Part shown: piece after piece, positions 6,909-15,241 of the stretch | How positions within the stretch are numbered: position 1 is the first letter of the stretch | How the letters are laid out: each line of letters starts with the position of its first letter | Notes under the pieces: model-generated | What the model was told of the DNA's origin: nothing | The model's input: only the letters and a program-made list of their open reading frames with translations | Database searches by the model: none | Assembly: GCA_016193385.1 (NCBI GenBank) | Contig: JACPSF010000379.1 | Span: 1 to 19,301, forward strand | Direction of reading: 5' to 3' | DNA length: 19,301 bases | From: Deltaproteobacteria bacterium | Lineage (GTDB): Bacteria; Desulfobacterota_B; Binatia; UBA9968 | Translations under genes and position numbers: made by a program

Positions 6909-7154
6909 ATCTCCTCCAACAGGGATATTAGCCCGTCCTTATCCCACTTTGCAACCATTTCCCCATCCGTCAGAGCTCGCTTGATCGAAATCGCGTTCGA
7001 GTCGCCTGGAGGAGAAAGTATCCGATCACCACTCATCCTGTCAACGTTGGGCCAGTTTTCCGAGAGGGATAGACATTGACTTCGGGTTGGAGTAATCAAG
7101 GTTTCAACGGCTTTTCTTCCAGGCTGGAGTCTTACCCAATGGAGGGAGCAACCG

Positions 7155-8030
7155 ATGTCTGAGCGGCTACTGCGCTCTCGTTATGTCATGGCCGGGGGAG
7201 TCCGGACGCACTACGTCGAGGCGGGCAACAACGGCCATCCCGTAGTGTTGTGCCATGGAGGCGCGCCCGGGCTGTCGGGGGAAGCGGGCTTTGAGAAAAT
7301 CATGCCCGCCTTGGGAGCCAACTTCCAAGTGTATGCCCCGGATGGTGTCGGCGGCTTTGGGGATACCGACCCCAAAGCACCAGCAAGCGAAGGTGCCCGG
7401 AGCAGAGTGGAACACCTCAAGGCGTTTACGGGCGCCCTCTGCTTAGACCGCTTATGTTTAGCGGGCAACTCCCAGGGAGCCTGGGTGGCCGCCAAGTATG
7501 CTCTGGAGCATCCCGGCCGGGTGCGGAAGCTGTTCCTGATCGCCAGCGGCACTATTGCTGCCGCCATGGGGCTTGACCACTCGCAGACGGAGGGTCTCAG
7601 CGCCTTGCGCGCCTATGACGGCACCTCCGCGGCCATGCGACGCGTCCTGGAGACCTTGGTCTGGGACAAATCGCAAATAACGGATGACTTGGTGAACCGC
7701 TGGCATTCGTGCGCAACACGGCCGGGCGCCGACGAAGCGCGCCGCAGCTTTCGGGAAGGAATGCAACGGTTGACGCAAGACCCGAATTTGCGGGTCAAGT
7801 TCGATATGACCCATGTGCTGCCTCGACTGGAAGTCCCGACCATGTTCGTATGGGGCGAAGAAGACAGATTCGCGCCCGTGGAACTGGGCCGCCAGTTAGA
7901 GCGGTTGCTCCCGAACATCTCCTTCAGATACATCCCCCGGGCCGGTCACATGGCGCACAACGACCAGCCCGCCCTGGTCAGCCAACTGATGATCGAATTT
8001 TTCTCCGGTTTTCCCGGAAGAGAGCACTGA
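7155..8030 (+). CDS. Alpha/beta-fold hydrolase (meta-cleavage-product hydrolase-like)
   Basis: This 291-residue hydrolase has a full catalytic triad: the nucleophile elbow GNSQG gives S106, VWGEEDRF gives D237, and RAGHMAHNDQP gives H265. The oxyanion-hole segment is HGGAPG (34-39), and APDGVGGFGDTD (61-72) resembles the DxxGFGxS/T motif of C-C bond hydrolases such as MhpC and BphD. The cap region is about 135-215. Such enzymes often cleave ring-fission products of aromatic compounds, but no dioxygenase or other catabolic gene is adjacent, so the substrate is unknown. A GGAGGGAG site precedes ATG 7155. The 246-bp gap to tatA is divergent and must hold both promoters. Confidence 0.85.
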   Translation: MSERLLRSRYVMAGGVRTHYVEAGNNGHPVVLCHGGAPGLSGEAGFEKIMPALGANFQVYAPDGVGGFGDTDPKAPASEGARSRVEHLKAFTGALCLDRLCLAGNSQGAWVAAKYALEHPGRVRKLFLIASGTIAAAMGLDHSQTEGLSALRAYDGTSAAMRRVLETLVWDKSQITDDLVNRWHSCATRPGADEARRSFREGMQRLTQDPNLRVKFDMTHVLPRLEVPTMFVWGEEDRFAPVELGRQLERLLPNISFRYIPRAGHMAHNDQPALVSQLMIEFFSGFPGREH

Positions 8031-8055
8031 CAGACGTGACAGGTTTGCTTAAGGA

Positions 8056-8988
8056 TCAGACCAGAGCGTCTTGCTCGAAGGGGCATTGACCGGTTTCGCA
8101 GTGCACCAAACCTTGTGATTGGTATTTTGCGTAGCCGTCGGGAAACACGGTGACAACGGTTCGGAACCTCCGGGAGAGTTCTTTCGCGGCCAGGTAATTA
8201 GCCCCCGAGGAGATCCCGATGCAGTAGCCGTGGCGCTTCGCGAGAGCAAGAGCGATCTCTTTCGCTTCTTCGCTCCCGATGCAAATGATCTCGTCAATCA
8301 AAGGATCGATCCCCCCTGCCCCGTCGCTCACAATGGCAGGGATGAATCCGTCCCCGATGCCTGCGATGCCATGGGGGCCGGGTGATTTTCCGGCCATCAC
8401 CGCCGATTCCGCGGGCTCGACGGCGGCGATGCAGACCTCCGGATAAACCATTCGAAGCTTCCGGCCTACCCCGATGAGAGTTCCCCCGGTGCCCACTCCC
8501 GCCACGAATGCATCGATCGGGCCGGCGCCTTGGGCTTCGATCTGGTCCAGGATTTCCTGGCCGGTCGACTTGTAGTGGCATTCTACGTTCAGCGGATTCG
8601 AAAACTGGTCGGGGTTGAAGTAATTTTTCTCCCTCGCGAGACGATCACGGATCTGCACCGCCTCGGCAAAGCCGCCCTCCTTCGAGCAGAGGATCAAATC
8701 GGCCCCCAGGCTTCGTAAAATTTGTTTCCGCTCCTCCGTCATATTCTCAGGCATGACGATAGTAATCTCATAGCCTTTCTGCTTCGCGAAATAAGCAAAG
8801 GCGATTCCCGTGTTGCCGCTGGTCGCCTCGATGACTCTGGTCCCTTTCCGAAGCAGCCCGCGCTTCTCACTCTCCTCAAGGATGTAAAGGGCGATCCTGT
8901 CCTTGATGCTGCCGCACGGATTCGTGCACTCGAGCTTTGCGAAGATTCCGTCGATCTCTATCAGTGGAGAATGGCCAACCGTCCTCAT
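8056..8988 (-). CDS. Cysteine synthase-like PLP-dependent enzyme with Cys-rich C terminus
   Basis: This 310-residue fold type II PLP enzyme has its PLP lysine at K29 in CGSIKDR, the substrate loop EATSGNTGIA (54-63) and the phosphate-binding loop GVGTGGTLIGVG. The start at 8988 follows GAGAGG at good spacing; the frame stays open upstream to 9123, but that extension does not look like the family. The N terminus is short, with only about 28 residues before the lysine. Unlike the CysM-like protein at 2594, it ends in HCETGQCPFE, which has two cysteines that could bind a metal or form a disulfide. It may be an O-acetylserine sulfhydrylase, a cystathionine beta-synthase-like enzyme or a related lyase; the exact reaction is not clear. 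It points away from the ACT-domain gene. Confidence 0.82.
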   Translation of the reverse strand: MRTVGHSPLIEIDGIFAKLECTNPCGSIKDRIALYILEESEKRGLLRKGTRVIEATSGNTGIAFAYFAKQKGYEITIVMPENMTEERKQILRSLGADLILCSKEGGFAEAVQIRDRLAREKNYFNPDQFSNPLNVECHYKSTGQEILDQIEAQGAGPIDAFVAGVGTGGTLIGVGRKLRMVYPEVCIAAVEPAESAVMAGKSPGPHGIAGIGDGFIPAIVSDGAGGIDPLIDEIICIGSEEAKEIALALAKRHGYCIGISSGANYLAAKELSRRFRTVVTVFPDGYAKYQSQGLVHCETGQCPFEQDALV

Positions 8989-9261
8989 TGAAAAACCTCT
9001 CTCATAGATCTCGCGACTCCCGGTAAGGACAATGTAAACGATAGAGGTGAATTTTTCAAAGCCGAAACCCCCGGCCCCTTCCACCCGACACCAATCTTCC
9101 ATAAAAAGGTCCCAGGATGCCAAGTGGTTGCGTCAACCCGAGGTCAACTCACGGAACAAGATTGATCATTGTTTTATCCTGTCCTGTTTTTCCCTTGTCA
9201 ACTCTCCCGCATCCGGCCTAGAATTCCCGGGAAAAGATGGCCCGAATAAGGAGGTGCGACC

Positions 9262-9690
9262 ATGGCGTATTCTATTCGTAAAGTGGACGTGTGGGCGGCG
9301 GAGATCGAGGACCGCCCGGGCGGACTGGCTGAAAAATTGGAGGCCTTGGCGAGGGCCGGAGCGAGCCTCGAGTTTATCATCTCCCGCCGCGCTCCTGATA
9401 AGCCCGGCAAAGGGGTCGTTTTCCTGACCCCGGTCAGGGGAGCTAAACAAACGCGTGCCGCAATCGACGCTGGTCTTGGCACGACGGATAGCCTGCATTC
9501 CCTGCGCGTAGAGGGGCCGGACCGGCCGGGACTGGGCACTAAGATGACCCGCGCGCTCGCCGATGCCGGCATCAATTTGCGCGGCCTTTCCGCAGCCGCC
9601 CTTGGGCGAAAAAGCGTAAGCTATTTTGCCTTTGACAGCGCCGACGACGCGGCCAATGCGATCAAGCTTTTAAGGAAAGCGCTGAAGTAA
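9262..9690 (+). CDS. Tandem ACT-domain protein
   Basis: This 142-residue protein is made of two ACT domains. The first (about 5-65) starts KVDVWAAEIEDRPGGLAEKLEAL and the second (about 78-140) starts HSLRVEGPDRPGLGTKMTRALADAGINL. Both carry the D-RPG-L turn that binds amino-acid ligands between strand 1 and helix 1. No catalytic or DNA-binding part is fused to it. TAAGGAGG at 9248-9255 gives a strong ribosome site for ATG 9262. It is divergent from the cysteine-synthase-like gene, and a role as an amino-acid sensor is plausible but unproven. Confidence 0.85.
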   Translation: MAYSIRKVDVWAAEIEDRPGGLAEKLEALARAGASLEFIISRRAPDKPGKGVVFLTPVRGAKQTRAAIDAGLGTTDSLHSLRVEGPDRPGLGTKMTRALADAGINLRGLSAAALGRKSVSYFAFDSADDAANAIKLLRKALK

Positions 9691-9719
9691 GGCAGTCGAG
9701 GCCGCTGAAAAAGGCCCAT

Positions 9720-9742
9720 CTGCCATAGCCCGCCAATGGCAG
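9720..9742. repeat. Short inverted repeat downstream of the ACT gene
   Basis: CTGCCAT (9720-9726) and ATGGCAG (9736-9742) form a 7-bp stem with a 9-nt loop, 30 bp after the ACT stop codon. No T run follows, so a terminator role is only possible. Nothing else recognisable lies in 9691-9961. Confidence 0.35.
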
Positions 9743-9961
9743 GCGTTGCGATAGTTGCGCTCCGGTCCGTTCGCTTTTGTCCGTGCTCGTGCTCGGTTTT
9801 CGTACTCGTTTAGAACACGAGTAACGGTAACCGCGCGCCTTGCATCTGAGACCCCTTTGACTGGCCTGGGGACAGCGTCTTTAACGATGTTAAGAGGCGA
9901 CCTTGGGGGTTCTTGGAGTCAGATTGAAACAGGCGACAGCAGGGGTGTATGGTAAACTATA

Positions 9962-10099
9962 ATGGATTATAGATTGATCGACGCGAGGCATGTCAGGGAT
10001 TTTGTTGTTTGGGTCAAGTTCAGTGACGGCGAGGGCGTCGCGCTGTCACCGCCACCCCCACCCGGCTCTATTCCACCTCCGCTTCCGCCTCTTCCTTGA
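9962..10099 (+). pseudogene. Truncated DUF2442-like gene remnant
   Basis: The 45-residue frame begins MDYRLIDARHVRDFVVWVKF and continues SDGEGVALSP. This closely recalls the N-terminal half of DUF2442 proteins, which start with a D-A-R-x-V-R-D...W-F-x-D-G pattern and run to about 80-90 residues. After residue 30 the frame turns into proline-rich low-complexity sequence (PPPPPGSIPPPLPPLP) and stops, so the second half of the domain is gone. DUF2442 genes often lie beside toxin-antitoxin-like genes, and a PIN gene follows here on the other strand. TATAAT overlaps the start codon (9958-9963), so no normal leader is visible. The family match is from memory and the rest is seen in the sequence. 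Confidence 0.5.
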
Positions 10100-10166
10100 G
10101 GCGGCGCTGGCGGGCGGCGTCGGTGATGCTCCCGCCGTACGCGATCTCCTTTTTTCGGGAGGGCAT
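10068..10166 (-). CDS. Small 32-residue ORF after the PIN toxin gene, unknown
   Basis: The ATG at 10166 touches the stop codon of the PIN gene (TGAATG), and the frame runs MPSRKKEIAYGGSITDAAR, then a highly charged helix with RQRRLKEEAEAEVE. The composition is more protein-like than the antisense DUF2442 remnant tail, which it overlaps. It could be a translationally coupled mini-protein, a fragment of a lost gene or chance. I recognise no family. Confidence is low because of its size and weak ribosome site. Confidence 0.25.
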   Translation of the reverse strand: MPSRKKEIAYGGSITDAARQRRLKEEAEAEVE

Positions 10167-10568
10167 TCAGTCCCAAACCGTGCGAACCAGGCCAGACTCC
10201 TGAATCTCATCATCACCTGTAATAAGGGGCAGACCTAACACTCTCGCCTGCGCCACGATCATCCGATCATAGGGGTCCTTGATCGCAGGTATGGCTGCGG
10301 CTTCCAAGAGAAGCTGCGGGTCATTTATGCCCAGGTCAAAGTTGTCGGCTTGGATAAAAGAAATGAGCAGGTCTCGGAAGGATAAAGGAAGCCGAACCTT
10401 CCCAGCCTCGGAAAGAAGCATGACCTCCTCTAACACGGTGAATGGAACCAGCAGGGTATCGAGCCCCCGCTCCACTCGGTCGAAGACCCGTCTGGCCCTG
10501 CGACCCAGTTTTTTACTCTGTTTCGTAAGGTGGCGGACAAAAGCGTGGGTGTCAGTGGCGAACGTCAC
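10167..10568 (-). CDS. PIN-domain ribonuclease, type II toxin (VapC-like)
   Basis: This 133-residue PIN domain covers the whole protein. Acidic residues that would bind metal are D6 in ATDTHAF, E47 or E48 in the helix TVLEEVMLL, D98/D101 in KDPYDRMIVAQA, and D119/D120 in ITGDDEI. This is the usual PIN quartet. The start is GTG 10568, one base after the antitoxin stop (TAA-A-GTG), so the pair is translationally coupled. PIN toxins of this type cleave tRNA or rRNA; the target here is unknown. All motif residues are present, so nothing suggests inactivation. Confidence 0.85.
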   Translation of the reverse strand: MTFATDTHAFVRHLTKQSKKLGRRARRVFDRVERGLDTLLVPFTVLEEVMLLSEAGKVRLPLSFRDLLISFIQADNFDLGINDPQLLLEAAAIPAIKDPYDRMIVAQARVLGLPLITGDDEIQESGLVRTVWD

Positions 10569-10569
10569 T

Positions 10570-10866
10570 TTACAGGGAGCGGGTCAGGGCGTCTATCCTC
10601 GACTTCCTCAGGGTCTTAATGGCTTGGTCGACATCCCCGGTCAAACTGGCGATCCCGCGGACTTTGAGAATTCGCCTGCCGCGAACTTCTCTCAAGTATT
10701 TTCTCGCGCCAGCCATCTCGTGATACTCTCGCATCCCGACGATGGCGGCAACCGGTTTCTGTCTTTTCGCGATAATGACTGCCCGGCCGCCATTGCTTAC
10801 CTGATCCAGAATTGCGCTCAACTCTCTTCGCGCCTTAACAAACGGCAGCACCTTTTCTTTCAGCAT
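10570..10866 (-). CDS. Phd/YefM-family antitoxin
   Basis: This 98-residue protein has a Phd/YefM-like N-terminal domain: KVLPFVKARRELSAILDQV, then GRAVIIAKRQKPVAAIVGMREYHEM, the strand-turn-strand that binds DNA and the following helix. The C-terminal part (about 55-98, basic and helical) should wrap the PIN toxin. A TTTGGAGGA site precedes ATG 10866. The gene starts 24 bp from a perfect palindrome at 10891-10911, which fits self-repression by the toxin-antitoxin complex. Confidence 0.83.
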   Translation of the reverse strand: MLKEKVLPFVKARRELSAILDQVSNGGRAVIIAKRQKPVAAIVGMREYHEMAGARKYLREVRGRRILKVRGIASLTGDVDQAIKTLRKSRIDALTRSL

Positions 10867-10890
10867 AGCCGTGGTTCCTCCAAAGTCTAT

Positions 10891-10911
10891 GTGTACACAC
10901 TATATGTACAC
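10891..10911. promoter_or_regulatory. Palindromic operator of the toxin-antitoxin operon
   Basis: A perfect inverted repeat, GTGTACA (10891-10897) and TGTACAC (10905-10911), with a 7-nt spacer lies just upstream of the antitoxin gene. On the minus strand the spacer contains TATAGT, a likely -10 box, so a bound antitoxin dimer would block the promoter. Phd-type antitoxins bind short palindromes of this kind (GTAC centre). The binding itself is inferred. Confidence 0.6.
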
Positions 10912-11096
10912 CATAAGAGACGGGAGATCAAGCTGGGCCGGGGCGGGGTTTCGATGTCTCGACTATCCGTCGTAGTCGCGTCCCTTAAAGGGGCTACATA
11001 ATCACTTAACTGTTATGGAGTGTCAATTTCGCTGAGCTACCACACTCTCCGGCCGGAGGCTTGCCGACCCTAGCGAAGCTGAGCTAAAATAGAGGC

Positions 11097-11912
11097 GTGT
11101 ATTCCAGGCCTGCCTCGCTCGTCCCTTTCCTCATCTTCTCTGCCTTCCTGCATCTGGCGCTCATTCTTGGTACCTGGCCGAAACCGGTGAAAACCGAAAG
11201 GGTCGAAGAGTCGTTCCCGATAGCCTTTATCCCGTCGCCCGAGCAAAAAAAAGAACCGACCGAGAAGCGCAACAGCCCGAACAGATCCAAGACAGTCAAC
11301 ACTAGACCCCCAGAGCCCCCGGGTCAGGTAGCGAAATACTCCACCACCTCGCCCGAAACGAATAGTGTCGCCCCGACAAAGACACCGAAAGGAGAAGTTG
11401 CAGAGAAAATAAAAGAGCCGCCGCCGCTCGAAGAGCCGCCAGAGGTCCCAGGGCCTCCACGGCGGGCGCGAGAACAGCCCACGATCGTGCAGCGCCCGCT
11501 CCCCACCCTCAAGGATCTACTCCCGCCCGTGACCTGGGCACCCGCGGAGGAGAAAACCGGGCGTGCACAGGAGGCGGTTCAACTCAACACCCGCGAGCCG
11601 AAATACATCTCCTACTTCGCCAGCATCAAACGGGCCATTGAATTGGTTTGGGAATATCCGGAGCCCGCCCTGCGCTACGGTCTGCAGGGAAAGCTCGTCC
11701 TCGAATTCACCATTCTGGGGAATGGCCAGTTGGAGAGGACCCGAATGATCCGCTCTTCGGGCTCTTCGGTCCTCGACGCGGAGGCCATGCGCGCCGTGAA
11801 GGCTGCAGCCCCATTCCATGCCATCCCGCCCTGGATCGGAAGAGACCGCCTCGAAATCATCGCCAGCTTCGAATATCTCGATAATCGTCTGAACTACGGC
11901 CTGGCCCCGTAG
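11097..11912 (+). CDS. TonB-like energy transducer / TonB C-terminal domain protein
   Basis: This 271-residue protein has an N-terminal membrane anchor (SLVPFLIFSAFLHLALILG, about 7-25). A long proline-, lysine- and glutamate-rich spacer (about 30-160) would cross the periplasm, and a TonB C-terminal domain follows (about 170-265) with YFASIKRAIELVWEYP, LVLEFTILGNGQLERTRMIRSSG and LDAEAMRAVKAAAPF. The last two blocks are the signature of the TonB family. The start is GTG 11097 with only a close AGAGG before it, so the exact start is uncertain. No ExbB, ExbD or outer-membrane receptor genes are adjacent. It converges on gcvPB. Confidence 0.85.
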   Translation: MYSRPASLVPFLIFSAFLHLALILGTWPKPVKTERVEESFPIAFIPSPEQKKEPTEKRNSPNRSKTVNTRPPEPPGQVAKYSTTSPETNSVAPTKTPKGEVAEKIKEPPPLEEPPEVPGPPRRAREQPTIVQRPLPTLKDLLPPVTWAPAEEKTGRAQEAVQLNTREPKYISYFASIKRAIELVWEYPEPALRYGLQGKLVLEFTILGNGQLERTRMIRSSGSSVLDAEAMRAVKAAAPFHAIPPWIGRDRLEIIASFEYLDNRLNYGLAP

Positions 11913-11938
11913 CAGACCAGGCATTAGGTACGAGGCGC

Positions 11939-12003
11939 CAGGCAACAGGCAAGAGTAAGGGACTGATCTTTTCCGATTGCTATTGCCTATTGCCTGTTGC
12001 CTG
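11939..12003. repeat. Inverted repeat with tandem TTGCCTR heptamers at the gcvPB 3' end
   Basis: CAGGCAACAGGCAA (11939-11952) and its exact reverse complement TTGCCTGTTGCCTG (11990-12003) flank a 37-nt spacer. The right arm continues a run of 7-bp units (TTGCCTA, TTGCCTG, TTGCCTG). The repeat spans the gap between the convergent tonB-like and gcvPB genes and contains the gcvPB stop codon. It could act as a weak bidirectional terminator. Its layout also resembles dispersed intergenic repeats, though no other copy is in this window. Confidence 0.7.
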
Positions 12004-13485
12004 TTTTCTGTCAGAGGGTTCCCACCTCAGCACGGGCTTTCTTGCGGCCCGGGCCTCATCGAGGCGCCCGACCGGGGTGGAATGAGGGGCGGACTTGAGC
12101 AGGGATGGGTTTTCCTTGGCCTCGCGCGCGATGGAAATCATGGCGTCGGCGAAGGCATCCAGGGTTTCCCGGGTCTCCGTCTCGGTCGGCTCGATCATAA
12201 GCGCCCCGGGAACGACCAGGGGAAAATAGATCGTGGGAGGATGAAAACCGTAGTCCAATAGCCGCTTGGCAATGTCCAGAGTCGTGACGCCGTGCTTCTG
12301 CTGGAGGCGGTCGGTGAATACGCATTCGTGCATGCACGGCTCGGGATAAGGAAGATGGAAGGTACCCTCAAGCCTCTTTTTTAGGTAATTCGCGTTGAGA
12401 AGAGCCATACGGCTGGCCTCTTCCAGACCGTCAGCTCCCAGTGAAAGAATATAGGCGTAGGCGCGTACGAGAATTCCGAAGTTGCCGAAAAACGAGCGAA
12501 CCCGGCCGATGCTTTTCGGGAAATCCTCGTGCAGCTCGTATCCCTCGCCTCCGTTGATGATGCGGGGCACCGGAAGATAGTCCCGGAGAAAGTCCTTGAC
12601 GCCCACCGGGCCTGCCCCCGGTCCACCCCCGCCGTGAGGGGTAGAGAATGTCTTGTGCAGGTTAATGTGGAGCACATCGACTCCCATATCTCCCGGTTTG
12701 GCGATGCCCATCAAGGCATTGAGGTTGGCGCCATCGAGGTAAAGCAAACCTCCTTTCGCGTGAACCACTTCCGCGATCGCCTGGATTTCTTTCTCAAAGA
12801 TACCCAGAGTATTCGGGTTGGTGATCATCAAGGCCGCCACCTCCTCGTTCATCACCTCAGCCACCCCGGCCGCCTCCATGACCCCCCGAGGATTCGAAGG
12901 AACCTGAACCACCTCATACCCGCACAGCGTTGAGCTAGCGGGATTGGTGCCGTGGGCAGTGTCCGGAACAATGATCTTGCGGCGCGGGTTTCCCTGGCTG
13001 GAAAGATGGGCGCGTATGAGCATCAATCCGGTAAGTTCCCCTTGGGCGCCCGCGGCGGGCTGCAGCGTGACATGGTCCATCCCGCTGATTTCGGCCAGCA
13101 TGCTTTCAAGACCGCAGAGCAGCTCAAGGGCGCCCTGCATGAGTTGAGGAGGAGCGAAGGGATGAAGCAGAGAGAAGCCCGACAGGCGCGCTACCGCTTC
13201 GTTGACCTTGGGGTTGTATTTCATGGTGCATGAGCCGAGCGGATAGAAATGGCTCTCGATGGCGTAGTTGAGGTGCGAGAGCCGGGTGAAATGACGCAGC
13301 ACCTCCAGCTCGCCCAGCTCAGGAAAGCCGGGAATGTCATCCCGAAGGAACTCGGAAGGAATCCTGGCCTTTCCCGTTGCCGGCTCCTCGGGCCATAAGA
13401 AGCCCGATCTTCCCGGCGACCCGCTTTCAAAGAGCAGCGGGGGCGCGCCGCCCCGCCGATTACTCTCCGGAGACTGTTCTGACAA
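11980..13485 (-). CDS. gcvPB: Glycine dehydrogenase (decarboxylating) subunit 2
   Basis: This 501-residue protein is the PLP-binding half of the split P-protein, which decarboxylates glycine and passes the aminomethyl group to lipoyl-GcvH. The PLP lysine is K278 in [31 protein letters not shown] (78-92) and [10 protein letters not shown] (175-184) are further family motifs. The C terminus is slightly longer than usual, and its last residues (ATGNRQ) are written by the heptamer repeat at 11980-12003. The gene overlaps gcvPA by 26 nt, so its start at 13485 lies inside the end of gcvPA; no other early ATG is available. Confidence 0.95.
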   Translation of the reverse strand: MSEQSPESNRRGGAPPLLFESGSPGRSGFLWPEEPATGKARIPSEFLRDDIPGFPELGELEVLRHFTRLSHLNYAIESHFYPLGSCTMKYNPKVNEAVARLSGFSLLHPFAPPQLMQGALELLCGLESMLAEISGMDHVTLQPAAGAQGELTGLMLIRAHLSSQGNPRRKIIVPDTAHGTNPASSTLCGYEVVQVPSNPRGVMEAAGVAEVMNEEVAALMITNPNTLGIFEKEIQAIAEVVHAKGGLLYLDGANLNALMGIAKPGDMGVDVLHINLHKTFSTPHGGGGPGAGPVGVKDFLRDYLPVPRIINGGEGYELHEDFPKSIGRVRSFFGNFGILVRAYAYILSLGADGLEEASRMALLNANYLKKRLEGTFHLPYPEPCMHECVFTDRLQQKHGVTTLDIAKRLLDYGFHPPTIYFPLVVPGALMIEPTETETRETLDAFADAMISIAREAKENPSLLKSAPHSTPVGRLDEARAARKPVLRWEPSDRKQATGNRQ

Positions 13486-14806
13486 GGGTGTCGATCTCCT
13501 CTTTGTCGTTCATCTCGGTGACACAGATAAGCAGGGCATCTTCCAGCTCAGGATACCAACGGCCCAGAGGAATCCCCGGGACAATTCTTTTTGCGGCCAA
13601 GCGCTGAAGCCATCCGGTAAGCCCCCGCACCTTGAGAACAAACTCATTAAAAAACGGCCCGCTAAAGACCGCCGCCAGCCCCGTTTCCCCGATCAGCCGG
13701 TCGCTCGCCTCGTGCGCGTGCCGGAGGTTGATCTCAGCCAGACGGCGCATCCCGCTCTTTCCCAAAGTGGCCATAAAGGCCGTAGCCGCGAGTGTGCAGA
13801 GATTCTGGTTGGTGCAAATGTTCGAGGTCGCCTTCTCGCGCCGGATGTGTTGCTCGCGGGTGGAAAGCGTCAGGACAAAACCCCGCCGCCCCTCGCTGTC
13901 GACGGTCTCACCCACCAATCTTCCCGGCATACTGCGGACGAATTTCTTCGCACAACCGAAGAATCCAAATCCCGGGCCGCCGAGGCTCATCGGCACTCCC
14001 AAGCTCTGTCCTTCTCCCACGCCGATATCGACGCCCCAGGCCCCCGGAGGTCGGAGCAGCGCCAGGGCGAGTGGCTCGGTCGTGACCGTAATCAGCAGCA
14101 CCCCCGAGCGAGCGCAAACCTCCCGGATCGGGCGCAGGTCCTCAACGATTCCAAAGAAATTCGGATACCCCACTACAACACACATCGCGGTCTCATCCAA
14201 TGCGCGGGTGAGAACCTCCACATCTAGGCCCCCGCTCTGCACAAATGGGATCTCCACGAGTTCGACGCCTTCAAGGTTCCGCAGGTAGGTGGCTATGACC
14301 GCACGATAATGCGGGTGAAGGGCGCGGGAGATAAAAACGCGCCGCCGACCTTCCTGCACACGCCGTGCCATCAGCACGGCCTCGGCCGCTGCCGAGGCCC
14401 CATCGTATAACCCCGCATTGGCCACCTCCATCGCTGTAAGCTGACAGATCAGGGTTTGAAACTCATAGATGGCCTGAAGGGTGCCCTGGCTCACCTCGGG
14501 CTGATAGGGGGTATACGAAGTCGAAAACTCGGAGCGTGCGATCACCGCGTCGACGGCGCTCGGGATCGCGTGTTGGTAAATCCCCCCGCCAAGAAAAAAA
14601 TGCCAGTCCTCAGCCGTGGCGTTCTTTGCCGCAAGCGAGGCCATCTTCTTTTTGACTCCCACTTCCGACAGACCCGGGGGTAGAGCCATCCCTCCGCGAT
14701 CCTGCAGGGGACGCGGGATATGCTCGTACAGTTCCTCAATGCGGCTCAAACCGAGCGCGCCGAGCATCTGCTCCTTATCGAGGGCCGTATGGGGCGTGTA
14801 GCGCAT
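13460..14806 (-). CDS. gcvPA: Glycine dehydrogenase (decarboxylating) subunit 1
   Basis: This 448-residue protein is the N-terminal half of the P-protein, which pairs with GcvPB as a heterotetramer. Characteristic segments are MRYTPHT at the start, [39 protein letters not shown], and [14 protein letters not shown] near residue 330. Length is normal for subunit 1. The start at 14806 lies 9 bp after the gcvH stop; an AGGAGG that codes for the end of GcvH sits about 14 nt upstream and may be its ribosome site. It is the fourth gene of the folD-gcv operon. Confidence 0.95.
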   Translation of the reverse strand: MRYTPHTALDKEQMLGALGLSRIEELYEHIPRPLQDRGGMALPPGLSEVGVKKKMASLAAKNATAEDWHFFLGGGIYQHAIPSAVDAVIARSEFSTSYTPYQPEVSQGTLQAIYEFQTLICQLTAMEVANAGLYDGASAAAEAVLMARRVQEGRRRVFISRALHPHYRAVIATYLRNLEGVELVEIPFVQSGGLDVEVLTRALDETAMCVVVGYPNFFGIVEDLRPIREVCARSGVLLITVTTEPLALALLRPPGAWGVDIGVGEGQSLGVPMSLGGPGFGFFGCAKKFVRSMPGRLVGETVDSEGRRGFVLTLSTREQHIRREKATSNICTNQNLCTLAATAFMATLGKSGMRRLAEINLRHAHEASDRLIGETGLAAVFSGPFFNEFVLKVRGLTGWLQRLAAKRIVPGIPLGRWYPELEDALLICVTEMNDKEEIDTLVRTVSGE

Positions 14807-14815
14807 CGGCCGGGC

Positions 14816-15241
14816 TTATTCCTCCTCTTCTTCTTCCTCGTCCTCTTCCCCCGCCTCTTTTTCCTGCGCGACATACTCCGCGTATTCGTCCGCCGTCATG
14901 AGATCTTTGAGGTCATCCGTATCCGACATCTCTACCTTGATCATCCAGCCGTCGCCGTAAGGATCTTCATTGATCGTCTCCGGGCTGTCCGGCAGAGCGT
15001 CGTTCACTTCCAGGACGGCGCCGCTCACGGGGGCGTAAATGTCGGAGACCGCCTTGACCGATTCCACGGCGCCGAAGGGATCATCTTTGACGATCTTTTC
15101 GCCCACATCGGGCAGCTCGACATACACGATGTCGCCGAGCTCCTGCTGGGCGAATTCGGTGATCCCAATGGTGGCGATGTTTGCCTCGACATGCACCCAC
15201 TCATGCTCCTTAGAATATTTTAGCCACTCAGGAAACTCCAT
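14816..15241 (-). CDS. gcvH: Glycine cleavage system H protein, with acidic C-terminal tail
   Basis: This 141-residue lipoyl carrier has the lipoylation lysine K63 in VESVKAVSD. Further family marks are [12 protein letters not shown] (8-19), [21 protein letters not shown] (27-47) and [22 protein letters not shown] proteins are usually about 125-130 residues; the excess here is a tail of some 17 residues that is almost all glutamate ([13 protein letters not shown]). The start at 15241 follows AAGGAGGAGAACC; the longer open frame upstream codes for the end of GcvT in another frame. It overlaps gcvT by 14 nt, so translation is coupled. Confidence 0.95.
   Translation of the reverse strand: MEFPEWLKYSKEHEWVHVEANIATIGITEFAQQELGDIVYVELPDVGEKIVKDDPFGAVESVKAVSDIYAPVSGAVLEVNDALPDSPETINEDPYGDGWMIKVEMSDTDDLKDLMTADEYAEYVAQEKEAGEEDEEEEEEE

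Noticed and set aside
6878..7099. 73-residue minus-strand frame upstream of tatA
   Set aside because: It overlaps the tatA start region, has no ribosome site or family resemblance, and the stretch is better read as a divergent promoter region.
9967..10176. 69-residue minus-strand frame rich in Gly, Arg and Pro
   Set aside because: Low-complexity composition and overlap with the DUF2442-like remnant and PIN stop; the neighbouring frame (10068-10166) is more protein-like.
11031..11060. tRNA-like GGTAGCTCAGC on the minus strand
   Set aside because: It resembles a tRNA D-arm, but no acceptor stem, anticodon arm or T-arm (GGTTCGA) could be placed around it.
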